Shown here piece by piece: positions 28,041 through 36,697 of a stretch of DNA of 64,000 nucleotides. The stretch spans positions 1,612,001 to 1,676,000 of the forward strand of contig NZ_RAPR01000001.1 of NCBI RefSeq assembly GCF_003610235.1, written 5' to 3'. The position numbers and the translations under genes were made by a program. Each line of letters opens with the position of its first letter. The first letter of the stretch is position 1. The notes below the pieces were generated by a model that worked only from the letters and a program-made list of their open reading frames with translations, was not told the origin of the DNA and searched no databases. The DNA is from Catellatospora citrea (GTDB taxonomy: Bacteria; Actinomycetota; Actinomycetes; Mycobacteriales; Micromonosporaceae).

Positions 28041-29381
28041 GTGGCGCAGCCACATCCCGGGCAGGCAGCTCAAGCACGCAAACTGGTCATCCAGCTGGGG
28101 CAGCTGCTCACCGACGTCACGGCCGGACGCCCGGTCGCCAAGGTGCACCAGCACCTGCTCGACCAGTTCGACGCCGCCGTGCACGACTACCGCATCGACG
28201 CGATGGAAGTCGGCCAGCAGGAATTCGCCGAGACCTGGCACGCACTTCAATACGGGCTCGCCCTCCCCGTAGGCACCTGGGACCAGATCGTCCTGCCCAC
28301 GGTCGTGGGCTTCAGCAGCGCCCAGAAGTTGAAGATGCACCTGGAGCTGGCCACCTCTTACTGGCTGGCCGCCCGCGCCGCCGTCGACGCGGTGCCCGAC
28401 TACCCGGCCGCCGTCGCCGAGCTGGCCGCACCCGAAGCCTTCACCACCGACCACACGCTGCCTGTCGTGCCACCGGCCCCCGCCCCCACCCAGCCGAGCA
28501 CGCCCCTGCGGCCCTCCACCGCCGAGGCCGCCCCGACCGACGCGCCGCCCTCCGACACCGCGCCGTCGCCCACCGCCGAACGCCCGGCACCGACCGGACC
28601 CGACCGCCGGGTGCTGGTCGCCGTCGCGGTCGCCGTGCTGGCCACTGTCACCGTCATGCTGGTGCTCATCATCAGGCCGACCGGCGACGGCCAGCCCGTG
28701 TCGCTCCAGGACGGACTACCCTCCCCGATCCTGTCGGCGGGCGTCATGGCCGACGAAAGCGGCCAGCCGGTCACCCTGCCGACCGCGCCACCGTCGACCA
28801 GCCCAGAGCCCGCGCCGATGATCACCAACGAGCCCCTGCCGAAGCCCAGCTGGACCCCGCCGGCACCACCCACCACGAAGCCTGGCACGACGACCCCGCC
28901 CCCGGCCCCGCCGGTCGCTCCGTCCGCGCCCACGCGCCTGACCGCGGTCGCCGCCGTCGAGCACAAGATCTGGCTCTCCTGGTCCGCCCCGGCCACCGGC
29001 GGGTCGGGCGGCGTCGCCTACTACCGCATCCTGCGCGACGGACAGTTCATCGGCTGGACCCGCGACACCAGCGCGACCGTCGCCGACCTCGCGCCGGGCA
29101 CCTCCTACGTGTTCGTGGTCATCGCCGTCAACGCCGCCGGGCTGCAGTCCGGGCCGAGCAACCAGATCACGACCATGACCGCGTCCCCGTCACCGCTTCC
29201 CGCACCATCACCGACCAATCCGGCTTCGCCTCCGCCGTCGCCGAGCGAGTCCCCGTCACCGTCACCGGCGGAGACGACCGACGAGCCGTCACCGTCGCCG
29301 AGCGAGCCGGAGGCCTCGCCGTCACCGGAGGCCACGTCACCGGACCCCGACCCGCCGACCGAGCCCGCGGACGCAACCTGA
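28041..29381 (+). CDS. Single-pass membrane protein with fibronectin type III domain
   Basis: 446-residue protein. The cytoplasmic N-terminal 140 residues are helical (QARKLVIQLGQLLTDV onward). A Pro/Ala/Thr-rich linker follows, then one membrane helix (RRVLVAVAVAVLATVTVMLVLII, about 195-217), a proline-rich external stalk, one fibronectin type III domain (about 295-380, with YYRILRDG and GTSYVFVVIAVNAAG) and a Pro/Ser tail (PSPSPSE). The GTG at 28041 has an excellent site (AGGGGGAG). It probably acts at the cell surface or in a structural or adhesion role; no enzyme domain is seen. A degenerate copy of its tail lies at 30144-30252. Confidence 0.82.
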   Translation: MAQPHPGQAAQARKLVIQLGQLLTDVTAGRPVAKVHQHLLDQFDAAVHDYRIDAMEVGQQEFAETWHALQYGLALPVGTWDQIVLPTVVGFSSAQKLKMHLELATSYWLAARAAVDAVPDYPAAVAELAAPEAFTTDHTLPVVPPAPAPTQPSTPLRPSTAEAAPTDAPPSDTAPSPTAERPAPTGPDRRVLVAVAVAVLATVTVMLVLIIRPTGDGQPVSLQDGLPSPILSAGVMADESGQPVTLPTAPPSTSPEPAPMITNEPLPKPSWTPPAPPTTKPGTTTPPPAPPVAPSAPTRLTAVAAVEHKIWLSWSAPATGGSGGVAYYRILRDGQFIGWTRDTSATVADLAPGTSYVFVVIAVNAAGLQSGPSNQITTMTASPSPLPAPSPTNPASPPPSPSESPSPSPAETTDEPSPSPSEPEASPSPEATSPDPDPPTEPADAT

Positions 29382-29560
29382 CCCTGGTTCATCCGAGCCG
29401 TGTCCGATCCCGACCGCCGCCAAGCCCACGGCTGCTCACGCAAGGTTCAACCACGGTTCGTCGCCCAGCGGATGTGCCGGGCCCACGGAACACGGCAACC
29501 TACGTTCGCCCCGCCACACCCCGGCGGGGGCAGAACTAAAGGCACAAACCGGAGGTTCCC

Positions 29561-30052
29561 GTGAGTCGTCCCCTCAAGCTGTCGATCGCCTCGGCGGTGC
29601 TGGCACTGACCGCAGTCCTGTTCTCCGCCGGCCCGGCCCTGGCGGCACCCGCCGACAAGCCCCAGGTGCTGAGCTCCTGGACCCAGACCAGTGCGGCCAG
29701 CTACAACGCCTGGTGGTCCGCGCGTCAGAACCAGGGCGCGTGGTCCGCGTACGGCTTCGACTGGTCCACCGACTACTGCTCGACCTCACCCGACAACCCG
29801 TTCGGCTTCCCGTTCCAGAACGCCTGCGCACGCCACGACTTCGGCTACCGCAACTACAAGGCCGCGGGCACCTTCACCGCCAACAAGTCCCGGCTCGACT
29901 CCGCGTTCTACGAAGACCTCAAGCGGGTCTGCAACACCTACTCGGGCGCCACCCGCTCGGTGTGCAACGGCACGGCGTGGACCTACTACCAGGCCGTTGT
30001 CGCGTTCGGCAAGAGCACGCTCGTCGACGGCACCGCCGACGTCACCTCCTGA
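29561..30052 (+). CDS. Secreted phospholipase A2
   Basis: 163-residue exported enzyme of the prokaryotic PLA2 family known from Streptomyces. A Sec signal peptide covers residues 1-28 (cut after ALA). The mature protein has the Ca-binding loop and the catalytic CxRHDFGYRNY motif (His92-Asp93, Cys89). Additional cysteines at about 73, 129 and 140 would form two disulfides. It should hydrolyse the sn-2 ester of phospholipids outside the cell. The start is GTG with GGAGG seven bases upstream. It stands alone between the FN3 protein and a stretch of gene scraps. Confidence 0.92.
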   Translation: MSRPLKLSIASAVLALTAVLFSAGPALAAPADKPQVLSSWTQTSAASYNAWWSARQNQGAWSAYGFDWSTDYCSTSPDNPFGFPFQNACARHDFGYRNYKAAGTFTANKSRLDSAFYEDLKRVCNTYSGATRSVCNGTAWTYYQAVVAFGKSTLVDGTADVTS

Positions 30053-30124
30053 GTACGCCGTCCGCTGCCCGGGGTGCCTCCGCACACCCGGGCAGTGTCG
30101 GCACCGGCCACCTCGCACGCCCCC

Positions 30125-30146
30125 GAGCCGTACGTGTTCCACGGGA
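30125..30146 (+). repeat. 22-bp direct repeat, left copy
   Basis: Exact match to 35245-35266. The two copies are 5.1 kb apart and bracket the small Cys-containing protein, the XRE regulator and most of the helicase gene. Confidence 0.7.
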
Positions 30147-30252
30147 GACCACCGAGCCGTCACCGTCGCCGAACGAGCCTGAGGCCATGCCGACGCCGGA
30201 ACCCTCGTCACCGGATCCGGAATCGGCCGTCGGGCCCGAGGACGCGGCTTAG
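30125..30252 (+). pseudogene. Gene scraps: helicase-like fragment joined to FN3-protein tail fragment
   Basis: Bases 30125-30146 are identical to 35245-35266 in the DUF3427 helicase (reading EPYVFHG in the same frame). Directly after, 30144-30252 is about 80 percent similar to the 3' end of the FN3 gene (29270-29381) and reads ETTEPSPSPNEPEAMP to a TAG stop. Neither piece has a start or the rest of its gene. This looks like debris of duplication and deletion rather than a functional gene. Confidence 0.6.
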
Positions 30253-30606
30253 GCCAGCCCTCAGCACATCGAGGACCCGCCCGCGACCAGCCCGCCGGTG
30301 GCCCGTCCCAGGTTCGCCACGGCACTCGTGCGTCCCGAGCCGCCACGCGGCCGCCTTCGCAGCAGGCGCCTGGACACGACCGGGGCTCACGACCGGAAGT
30401 CGTGTGGTGGCCTCGATGAGTGCCAGCCTGGCTAGGAAGTGCTCCCGCATCTGCACACACGTCGCGACGACAGGGCATGGCCAAAGACGGCCACAGCCGC
30501 ACAGGTCGCCCCGCAACCTGCCATGACGGCCGAGGATGTCGTCCGCTGCCGCAATCTGCCGGCGGGCGTAGACCCCGAACTGTTCGGTGGTCAGCGAGCG
30601 CATCAT
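30208..30606 (-). CDS. Small actinobacterial protein with Cys motif (GDLCGCGRLWPCP)
   Basis: About 132 residues. The first 70 residues follow a pattern common in short actinobacterial proteins found beside XRE regulators: a helix ending DDILGRHG, then CGCGRLWPCPV, a later Cys and H(F)LARLALIE. The three or four cysteines could bind zinc. The C-terminal 50 residues are Arg-rich and not conserved in appearance, partly running antisense over the FN3 scrap, so the true end may have been changed by rearrangement. AGGAGG precedes the paired ATG codons (30606 and 30603). It is divergent from the XRE gene, suggesting a regulator-partner pair. Confidence 0.68.
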   Translation of the reverse strand: MMRSLTTEQFGVYARRQIAAADDILGRHGRLRGDLCGCGRLWPCPVVATCVQMREHFLARLALIEATTRLPVVSPGRVQAPAAKAAAWRLGTHECRGEPGTGHRRAGRGRVLDVLRAGLSRVLGPDGRFRIR

Positions 30607-30742
30607 TCCTCCTGGTCGGCGTGAGGCCCCACGACGCGCACCTCCGAGTGCGCGTCGTGGGGCCAATCGGCAGGGCGAGCTGGGAGACAAACCGCTGCGA
30701 GATCAGCCTCCGGCGGTTGAGGTCGGTTGTGAACAGGTCTGC

Positions 30743-30755
30743 TGTTGCGGCAACA
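30743..30755 (+). promoter_or_regulatory. Palindrome before the XRE regulator
   Basis: TGTTGC-G-GCAACA, a perfect 13-bp palindrome 27 bp before the XRE start, with further GCAAC copies right after it. It is a candidate autoregulatory operator in the divergent intergenic region. Confidence 0.4.
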
Positions 30756-30782
30756 TCGGCAACAACAGATGGGGGCGACGGC

Positions 30783-32153
30783 GTGGATCGCTACGACGAA
30801 TCGATGTGCCGACTGTTCGGCGCGGCCCTTCGGCGACTACGCGTGCAGGCCGGCATCTCTCTGCGCGAGCTCGGCAGACGTTGCCTCTACGACTACAGCC
30901 GGATCTCGCGAGTGGAACGGGGCGAACACCTCATCAACGCGGCCTTGGTGCCCGCCCTCGACCGGGCGCTCGACGCGGGAGGCCTGCTGACATCGCTCCG
31001 CTCGCTGATGCCGGAGCCCGGAGACGCTGCGGCCCCCTCGGCGTTCGGCCGCATAGCCGCGATACATGAGGTCGGCGGCGATACCGTGGAATTGGAGCTC
31101 AGTTCGCCAGGCGGGAGGATGATCCGGGTGAACCTGCCTAGGCGCGAGTTCAACGGCCTTCTGACCGCAGGTGTGCTCAGGGCACTGTTGCCGGACGGAC
31201 TTATCGACCTCGACCAGGTTGAACGCATCAGCGGCGCGATCAACAGCCCGCAGCGCACCGACGCACAGGTCCTCGGCTACTTTCGCGCCCTCCTCACCCA
31301 GCACTACACCGCCGACAAGGCGCTCGGACCACGGCACCTGGTCGAGGTCGTCCTCACCCAGATCGCCGTGCTCGACAAACTTCGATACGGGAGTAGGCCG
31401 GGCACCGCCGAGCCGGCGATGCGGCTGCTGGCCCAGTACGCCGAGTTCGCCGGCTGGCTATACCAGGACCTGGGGAACACAGCGGCGGCCATGCACTGGA
31501 CCGACCAGGCCGGACAGCGAGCACAGGCCATCGGCGATCATCAGCTGGCGGCATATCTTCTGGTGCGTAGGAGCAACATCGCACTGCTCGACCACGACGC
31601 CGTCGACGTGATCGAACTGGCAGCGGCAGCAAGGCGGATGCCGGCGATCAGCCCCAAGCTGGCGGCGCTCGCCGCGCAGCAGGAAGCTCGCGGTTGGGCG
31701 CTGAACACCGAGACCGACCGGTTCCGCCGGTTGATCGATTCCGCAGCGGACCTGCTGCTCGATCACCCCGACGGCGTCGACGATGACGCTCCGGTGTACC
31801 TGCACAGCTACGACGTGGAGACGCTGGACGAACAGTCCGCGAGCGGCTATCGCGCCTGCGGACAACCGGAAACCGCGGTCGCGATTCTCGAACGAAGGAT
31901 CACCGCCACGCCCATCGATCAGCACCGTGACCGGGCCCACCAACTCGCGAAGCTCGCCAATGCCGTGCTGCAGACCAGGCAACCCGACCCGGAGCGAGCC
32001 GCTGACATCGGGCTGAGCTGCATCGATTCCGCCCGCTCAACAGGATCGGCCCGGATCAGCAAGGAACTTCGCACGCTCGACCAGGCACTTTCACACCGCT
32101 GGCCGGATCTGGCGGGGACCAGGCAACTCCGAGAAGCCCTGACCTTCGCGTGA
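30783..32153 (+). CDS. XRE-family regulator with TPR-like C-terminal domain
   Basis: 456-residue protein. An N-terminal HTH of the XRE/lambda-repressor type (about 10-65; LRRLRVQAGISLRELGRRCLY then SRISRVERG) is followed by a long helical domain with TPR-like repeats (for example YQDLGNTAAAMHWTDQAGQRAQAIGD and CGQPETAVAILERR). Such proteins are abundant in actinobacteria and often sense peptides or pair with small neighbouring genes. The GTG at 30783 is used; an ATG at 30804 is possible. It is divergent from the small Cys protein and 133 bp upstream of the helicase gene, which it may control. Confidence 0.83.
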   Translation: MDRYDESMCRLFGAALRRLRVQAGISLRELGRRCLYDYSRISRVERGEHLINAALVPALDRALDAGGLLTSLRSLMPEPGDAAAPSAFGRIAAIHEVGGDTVELELSSPGGRMIRVNLPRREFNGLLTAGVLRALLPDGLIDLDQVERISGAINSPQRTDAQVLGYFRALLTQHYTADKALGPRHLVEVVLTQIAVLDKLRYGSRPGTAEPAMRLLAQYAEFAGWLYQDLGNTAAAMHWTDQAGQRAQAIGDHQLAAYLLVRRSNIALLDHDAVDVIELAAAARRMPAISPKLAALAAQQEARGWALNTETDRFRRLIDSAADLLLDHPDGVDDDAPVYLHSYDVETLDEQSASGYRACGQPETAVAILERRITATPIDQHRDRAHQLAKLANAVLQTRQPDPERAADIGLSCIDSARSTGSARISKELRTLDQALSHRWPDLAGTRQLREALTFA

Positions 32154-32286
32154 TCGTCATCAACCACGACAGCCGGGCCATCGACTCGGCCTGCGGGTCG
32201 TTCCACCATGACAGCCGGGTGATCTCACCCGGTCGGACGACCTCGACCGGCCCGCGTGTGGCTGTCGACGCCTCTACGATCTCGTA

Positions 32287-35200
32287 GTGGCCGACTCCCC
32301 GATCCTCGGGCTGTACGACAGCCTGTTGACCCAGACCCTGGCCGAGCAGGTCGCCCGATGGCAGGCCGACGGCCACGTCGTCCACCTCGACAAGGTGGCG
32401 GAGCCCGAGGTCGCCCACCTGCTCGGTCGCTTCGTCGGCGAGGCCGCGGCACGCGCGCTGGCCGCCGTCCGCGGCACGGAGGCACGGGTCGAGCTTGCGA
32501 ACCAGCTCCTCCGCCTGTTCGACGATCCCGAACTCGTCACCGCCGGCCCGCAGAAGCTGTTGGCCGTTACCGCCGGAACGCTGGGCTCCGCCGCGCCGGA
32601 GCGGCCGTCCACCTCACTGTCCGAGGCGGCACTGCTGACCAACGCGCGCGAGGACCCGAACCTCGCGCACGAGCTGACCGCGGAGCTGGCCAGCGCCGAC
32701 CGCGTAGACCTGCTGTGCGCGTTCGTCAAGTGGTCCGGCCTGCGCATCTTGGAGCGGCGGCTGGAGGAGTTGCGACGCCGGGGGGTGCCGCTACGCGTCA
32801 TCACCACCACCTACCTGGGCGCCACCGAACGGCGCGCGCTGGATCGGCTGGTCAACGACTTCGGCGCCCAGGTCAAGATCAGCTACGAACAGAACTCCAC
32901 CAGGCTGCACGCCAAGGCCTGGCTGCTGCGACGTGACAGCGGGTTCGACACCGCCTACGTCGGCAGTTCGAACCTGTCCCGTGCCGCGCTGCTCGACGGG
33001 CTGGAGTGGAACGTACGCCTGTCCGCGGTCACCACGCCCCGGCTGCTCGACAAGTTCAGCGCGACTTTCGACTCCTACTGGGACCGCGCGGAGTTCGAGT
33101 CGTACGACCCGTCAACCGACGGAGCCCGGCTCGACGAAGCACTTGCTGTCACCACCTCGGACAGACGCCTCATCGACGTGCCGGCGCTCGTGCCGCATCC
33201 CTTCCCGCACCAGCGCGAGATGCTCGAAGACCTCGACCTCCAGCGCACTGCCTACCACCAGCACCGCAATCTGCTGGTCGCGGCAACCGGCACGGGTAAG
33301 ACCGTCACCGCGGCGTTCGACTACCGCAACCTCCAGCAGCGCCTGGGCAAGCTGCCCAGCCTGCTGTTCGTCGCACACCGGCAGGAGATCCTCGCCCAGG
33401 CGCTGAGCACCTACCGGCAGGTCCTGGCCACCCCCGCCTTTGGCGAACTGCACGTCGGCGAGTCCCGCAGCCGCGAGTGGCGGCACGTCTTCGCCTCGGT
33501 GCAGTCACTGCACCGCGCCATCGCCGGACTGGCCCCGGACCAGTTCGACGTGGTGGTCATCGACGAGTTCCACCATGCCGAAGCCGCCACCTACCGGCAG
33601 ATCCTCGATCATCTCCAGCCGCAGGAACTGATTGGGCTGACCGCGACACCAGAACGGGCCGACGGCAAGTCGGTGCAGGACACCTTCTTCGGTGGCCGTA
33701 TCGCCTCCGAACTGCGGCTCTGGGACGCGCTGCACGCCGACCTGCTGTGCCCCTTCCATTACTTCGGCATCAACGACGAAACAGACCTCAGCGGCCTCGC
33801 CTGGACTCGCGGCGCCTACGAAACCCGCGATCTGGAGGCAGCCTTCACCGGCAACGAACAGCGGGCGCGGCTGATCTTCAACGCCGTGCTGGACAAGGTC
33901 GGCAACCTGGACGAGACTCGCGGCCTGGGCTTCTGCGTCTCCGTAAGCCACGCGCACTACATGGCCGACTTCTTCAGCAACAACGGCATCCCGTCCCGGG
34001 CGGTCGACGGCTCGACGCCCGCCGACGAGCGCAAGGCGGCCCTCGCCGCCTTGCGGGCAGGCGACATCAAGTTCCTCTTCGCCGTGGACATCTTCAACGA
34101 AGGCCTGGACATCCCCGACATCAACACCATCCTGATGTTGCGGCCCACCCAGAGTTCCACGATCTTCCTCCAGCAACTCGGCCGCGGGCTGCGCCGCACG
34201 CCGGACAAGGCGGTGCTCACCGTCTTGGACTTCGTCGGCCTGCACCGGGCGGAGTTCCGGCTGGAGAACCGCTTCCAGGGCCTCACCGGGTTCAGCCGTG
34301 GCCGGCTGGAGACTCAGGCCGAGGCCGACTTTCCGCTGCTGCCACCGGGCTGTCAGGTCGTGCTCGACCGGGTCGCCAAGGAACGGCTACTCGGCAGCCT
34401 GAAGGAACGCCTCAGCGTCAACGTCAACACGCTGACCAAGGAGATCGGCAGCTACGCCGAACGCACGCTAGCCGGCTACCTGGAGGCCAGCGGCCGCGAC
34501 ATCGCCGACATCTACCGCAACGACCGCTCCTGGACCGCGCTGCTGGCACGCGCCGGCCTCGTACCACCGCAGGCGTCCCCGCTGGAGGCCGAACTCGGCA
34601 GGCGGCTGCGTACGCTGCTGCACGTCGACGACGAGGGACGCGCGGCCGCATACGCACGCCTGGTCAAGCCGCACGCGCCCGCGTATGACGAGCTAGGGGA
34701 TGTCGATCAGGCGTACGCCCGCATGCTGGTCTTCTCGATCTGGCGCGACGGCGGCAAGTTCACCAGCTATGACGACGCGCTCGACCGGCTCCGCAGCGAC
34801 CAGCTGATCCGCGACGAAATCCGGCAGATCGTCGAGTACGGCGCCGAGCGCCCGCGCCGGGTCGCCAAGCGGCTCCCAGAGGCCCTGTCCCGGGTGCCGC
34901 TCGCGGTCAACTCCCGGTACTCCGCCAACGAGGTGCTGAGCGCACTCGCGTGGGTGAAACTCGGCACCGGCAAGGTGCCCGACAACATGCGCGAAGGCGT
35001 CGCCTGGTCCGTGGCCACTCGATGCGATGCGCTGCTGGTCACGCTACGAAAGAACGAGAAGGAGTTCTCCCCGCAGACGATGTATCGCGACTACGCGCTC
35101 ACCCCCGACCTGTTCTATTGGGAGTCGCAGAACAGCACCCGCGAGAACTCCGCCACCGGGTTGCGCTACCGCACGCACGCGGTGGAAGGCAGTCACGTGC

Positions 35201-35373
35201 TGCTGTTCACCCGTGAACGCACCACCACCGATGCCGGTCATCCAGAGCCGTACGTGTTCCACGGGACCGCACGCTATGTCGAACACCGCGGCGAGCGGCC
35301 GATGGCCATCACCTGGCGGCTCGATGAGCCGATGCCCGAGGACCTGTTCCGCCGTGCCGCAGTGGCCGCATGA
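32287..35373 (+). CDS. PLD-domain / superfamily 2 helicase / DUF3427 protein
   Basis: 1028-residue protein. About residues 100-260 form a phospholipase D-like nuclease domain with the LHAKAWL half-motif and YVGSSNLSRAALLDGLEWN. Residues 300-480 are a ResIII-type DEAD helicase: Walker A AATGTGKTVTA, DEFHH box and GLTATPER. A helicase C domain follows with LDIPDINTILMLRPTQS and QQLGRGLRR. The last 350 residues are DUF3427, ending EPYVFHGTARYVEHRGERPMAITWRL-like. The order suggests a DNA-processing or defence enzyme that translocates and cuts DNA. The GTG start has TACGAT six bases upstream, hence probably a leaderless mRNA. It contains the right copy of a 22-bp direct repeat. Confidence 0.88.
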   Translation: MADSPILGLYDSLLTQTLAEQVARWQADGHVVHLDKVAEPEVAHLLGRFVGEAAARALAAVRGTEARVELANQLLRLFDDPELVTAGPQKLLAVTAGTLGSAAPERPSTSLSEAALLTNAREDPNLAHELTAELASADRVDLLCAFVKWSGLRILERRLEELRRRGVPLRVITTTYLGATERRALDRLVNDFGAQVKISYEQNSTRLHAKAWLLRRDSGFDTAYVGSSNLSRAALLDGLEWNVRLSAVTTPRLLDKFSATFDSYWDRAEFESYDPSTDGARLDEALAVTTSDRRLIDVPALVPHPFPHQREMLEDLDLQRTAYHQHRNLLVAATGTGKTVTAAFDYRNLQQRLGKLPSLLFVAHRQEILAQALSTYRQVLATPAFGELHVGESRSREWRHVFASVQSLHRAIAGLAPDQFDVVVIDEFHHAEAATYRQILDHLQPQELIGLTATPERADGKSVQDTFFGGRIASELRLWDALHADLLCPFHYFGINDETDLSGLAWTRGAYETRDLEAAFTGNEQRARLIFNAVLDKVGNLDETRGLGFCVSVSHAHYMADFFSNNGIPSRAVDGSTPADERKAALAALRAGDIKFLFAVDIFNEGLDIPDINTILMLRPTQSSTIFLQQLGRGLRRTPDKAVLTVLDFVGLHRAEFRLENRFQGLTGFSRGRLETQAEADFPLLPPGCQVVLDRVAKERLLGSLKERLSVNVNTLTKEIGSYAERTLAGYLEASGRDIADIYRNDRSWTALLARAGLVPPQASPLEAELGRRLRTLLHVDDEGRAAAYARLVKPHAPAYDELGDVDQAYARMLVFSIWRDGGKFTSYDDALDRLRSDQLIRDEIRQIVEYGAERPRRVAKRLPEALSRVPLAVNSRYSANEVLSALAWVKLGTGKVPDNMREGVAWSVATRCDALLVTLRKNEKEFSPQTMYRDYALTPDLFYWESQNSTRENSATGLRYRTHAVEGSHVLLFTRERTTTDAGHPEPYVFHGTARYVEHRGERPMAITWRLDEPMPEDLFRRAAVAA
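35245..35266 (+). repeat. 22-bp direct repeat, right copy, inside the helicase 3' end
   Basis: Identical to 30125-30146. It encodes the EPYVFHG motif of the DUF3427 domain. Whether it is a recombination scar or an attachment-like site cannot be decided from sequence. Confidence 0.7.
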
Positions 35374-35405
35374 GCGGCCATTGCGTTCACGCCGCCAGGT
35401 CGTGG

Positions 35406-36487
35406 TCACTGGAGGCCCTGGGTCTGGTCACCCGCGAACCCGACCCCGCCGACCGCCGCGCCAAACTCATCGTGCCCACCGCCAAGGGCAGTTCCGGTGG
35501 GGCGGGGGGACGACGCCCGAGTGAGCACCTCGCGGACGGCCTGGATGACGGCGTCGGGTCGCTGGTTCTGCACGTAGTGCGAGGTGTCGGGCACGGTGAC
35601 GTGCTCAGCGCCGGGTATGCCCGCGGCCAGCCCGTCCTGGCCCGCGCGCCACGCACGTTCGAGGTCCGCGCCCTCGGCGGCCGCGTACGGCGAAGGCATG
35701 GGGTCGGGCAGGGCGAGGCCGCTCGACGACAGCACGACCACCGGCATGGCACGCAAAGCCGGGGCGGCTTCGATCTGGTCGTAGACGGCGCCCAGGTCGT
35801 AGGCCTCGGTCCGGTAGCCGGGCACCGTGTCCGGGGCGAGTGCCGGATACCGGCCCTTCTCGAACAACTGCGGCGACTGCGCCGCCCGGTGCGCCGGTGA
35901 TCCGGCGTCGACCAGGACCATTCCGCTGACCTGGTCAGGGTGGGTCCGGGCGTACAGCTGGCTGAGCGCCCCGCCCAGCGAGTGGCCGACCAGCACGTAC
36001 GGTCCGGGCACCTCGGCGACCGCCAGCAGGCTGTGCAGCTCGGCGACCAGCTCGGCCGGGTCGCGGGGCATGGGCGGCACGGGCGTGCTGCGCCCCGCCG
36101 CCGGCGACGGGCCGACGTCACGGTGCCGCCGGCGCTCGTGGTGGTGATCAGCGAGCCGGGTCGGTCGTAGACGCAGACCCTGGCGAACGCCGCGACGCCG
36201 GGCGCGACCGCCGGCGGGTGGGCCTCGGCGAGACTCCAGATGTCGCCAGCGTTGCCGAAGCCGGACTGCATGACGACGGTCGGGCTGCCGGTGCCGTGGC
36301 ATTCCAGGTAGAGCCTGCGGCCGCCGCCGATGTCGACCAGACCGGCGAAGTCCCCGGGTGCGGCGGCCGGTGAGGTGGGGGCGGTCGACGACGCCGGGCC
36401 GGCGGCCACCCGGCTGCAGGAGCCCGCCGCCAGTGTCAGCGCACCGACGGCCACCAGGGCGGCCAGGCGTCGCCCGGCTTGTGCCAT
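35406..36487 (-). pseudogene. Frameshifted lipoprotein alpha/beta hydrolase
   Basis: Two overlapping frames together encode one hydrolase. The first part (from ATG 36487) has a lipoprotein signal (LTLAAGSC) and then RRLYLECHGTGSPTVVMQSG and VCVYDRPGS. The second part, in another frame, continues with PPMPRDPAELVAELHSLL, the nucleophile elbow GHSLGG, VLVDAGSP and the catalytic His in DTSHYVQNQRP, ending at 35406. The frames switch near 36119-36123, where adding one base (reading GTCGAC instead of GTGAC) restores a continuous protein of about 360 residues. It is either a recent pseudogene or a sequencing error. It is intact otherwise. Confidence 0.78.
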
Positions 36488-36681
36488 CACCCACCCCCCC
36501 GAGGACGCGGCGTGCGGGCGGTGCGCACCTGGTGGCGGCGGTGGAGCCGGACACCGGTCCGGTCCTCAATCTACGCCCGGCCGGAGTGTCTCCCGCCACA
36601 GCTCACGATCATCGCCCTGCGTACCGCCTGTTGCGACACGCTTGCGGACCCGACCCGCCTGGACGATCCGGCGCAGCGCCG

Positions 36682-36697
36682 TAGGCTGACAGGCGTG
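36682..36697 (+). promoter_or_regulatory. Leaderless promoter of the PAC2 gene
   Basis: TAGGCT at 36682-36687 lies seven bases before the GTG start at 36695, with TGGACG 16 bp upstream as a weak -35. There is no ribosome-binding site. Confidence 0.55.

Noticed and set aside
29170..29370. Tandem repeat or CRISPR-like periodicity in the FN3 gene tail
   Set aside because: It is a Ser/Pro codon-rich coding tail with irregular unit length, not spaced repeats.
30125..35266. A complete integrative element with att sites
   Set aside because: No integrase, recombinase or tRNA gene is present. The 22-bp repeats lie in coding-like sequence, so an att interpretation is only one possibility.
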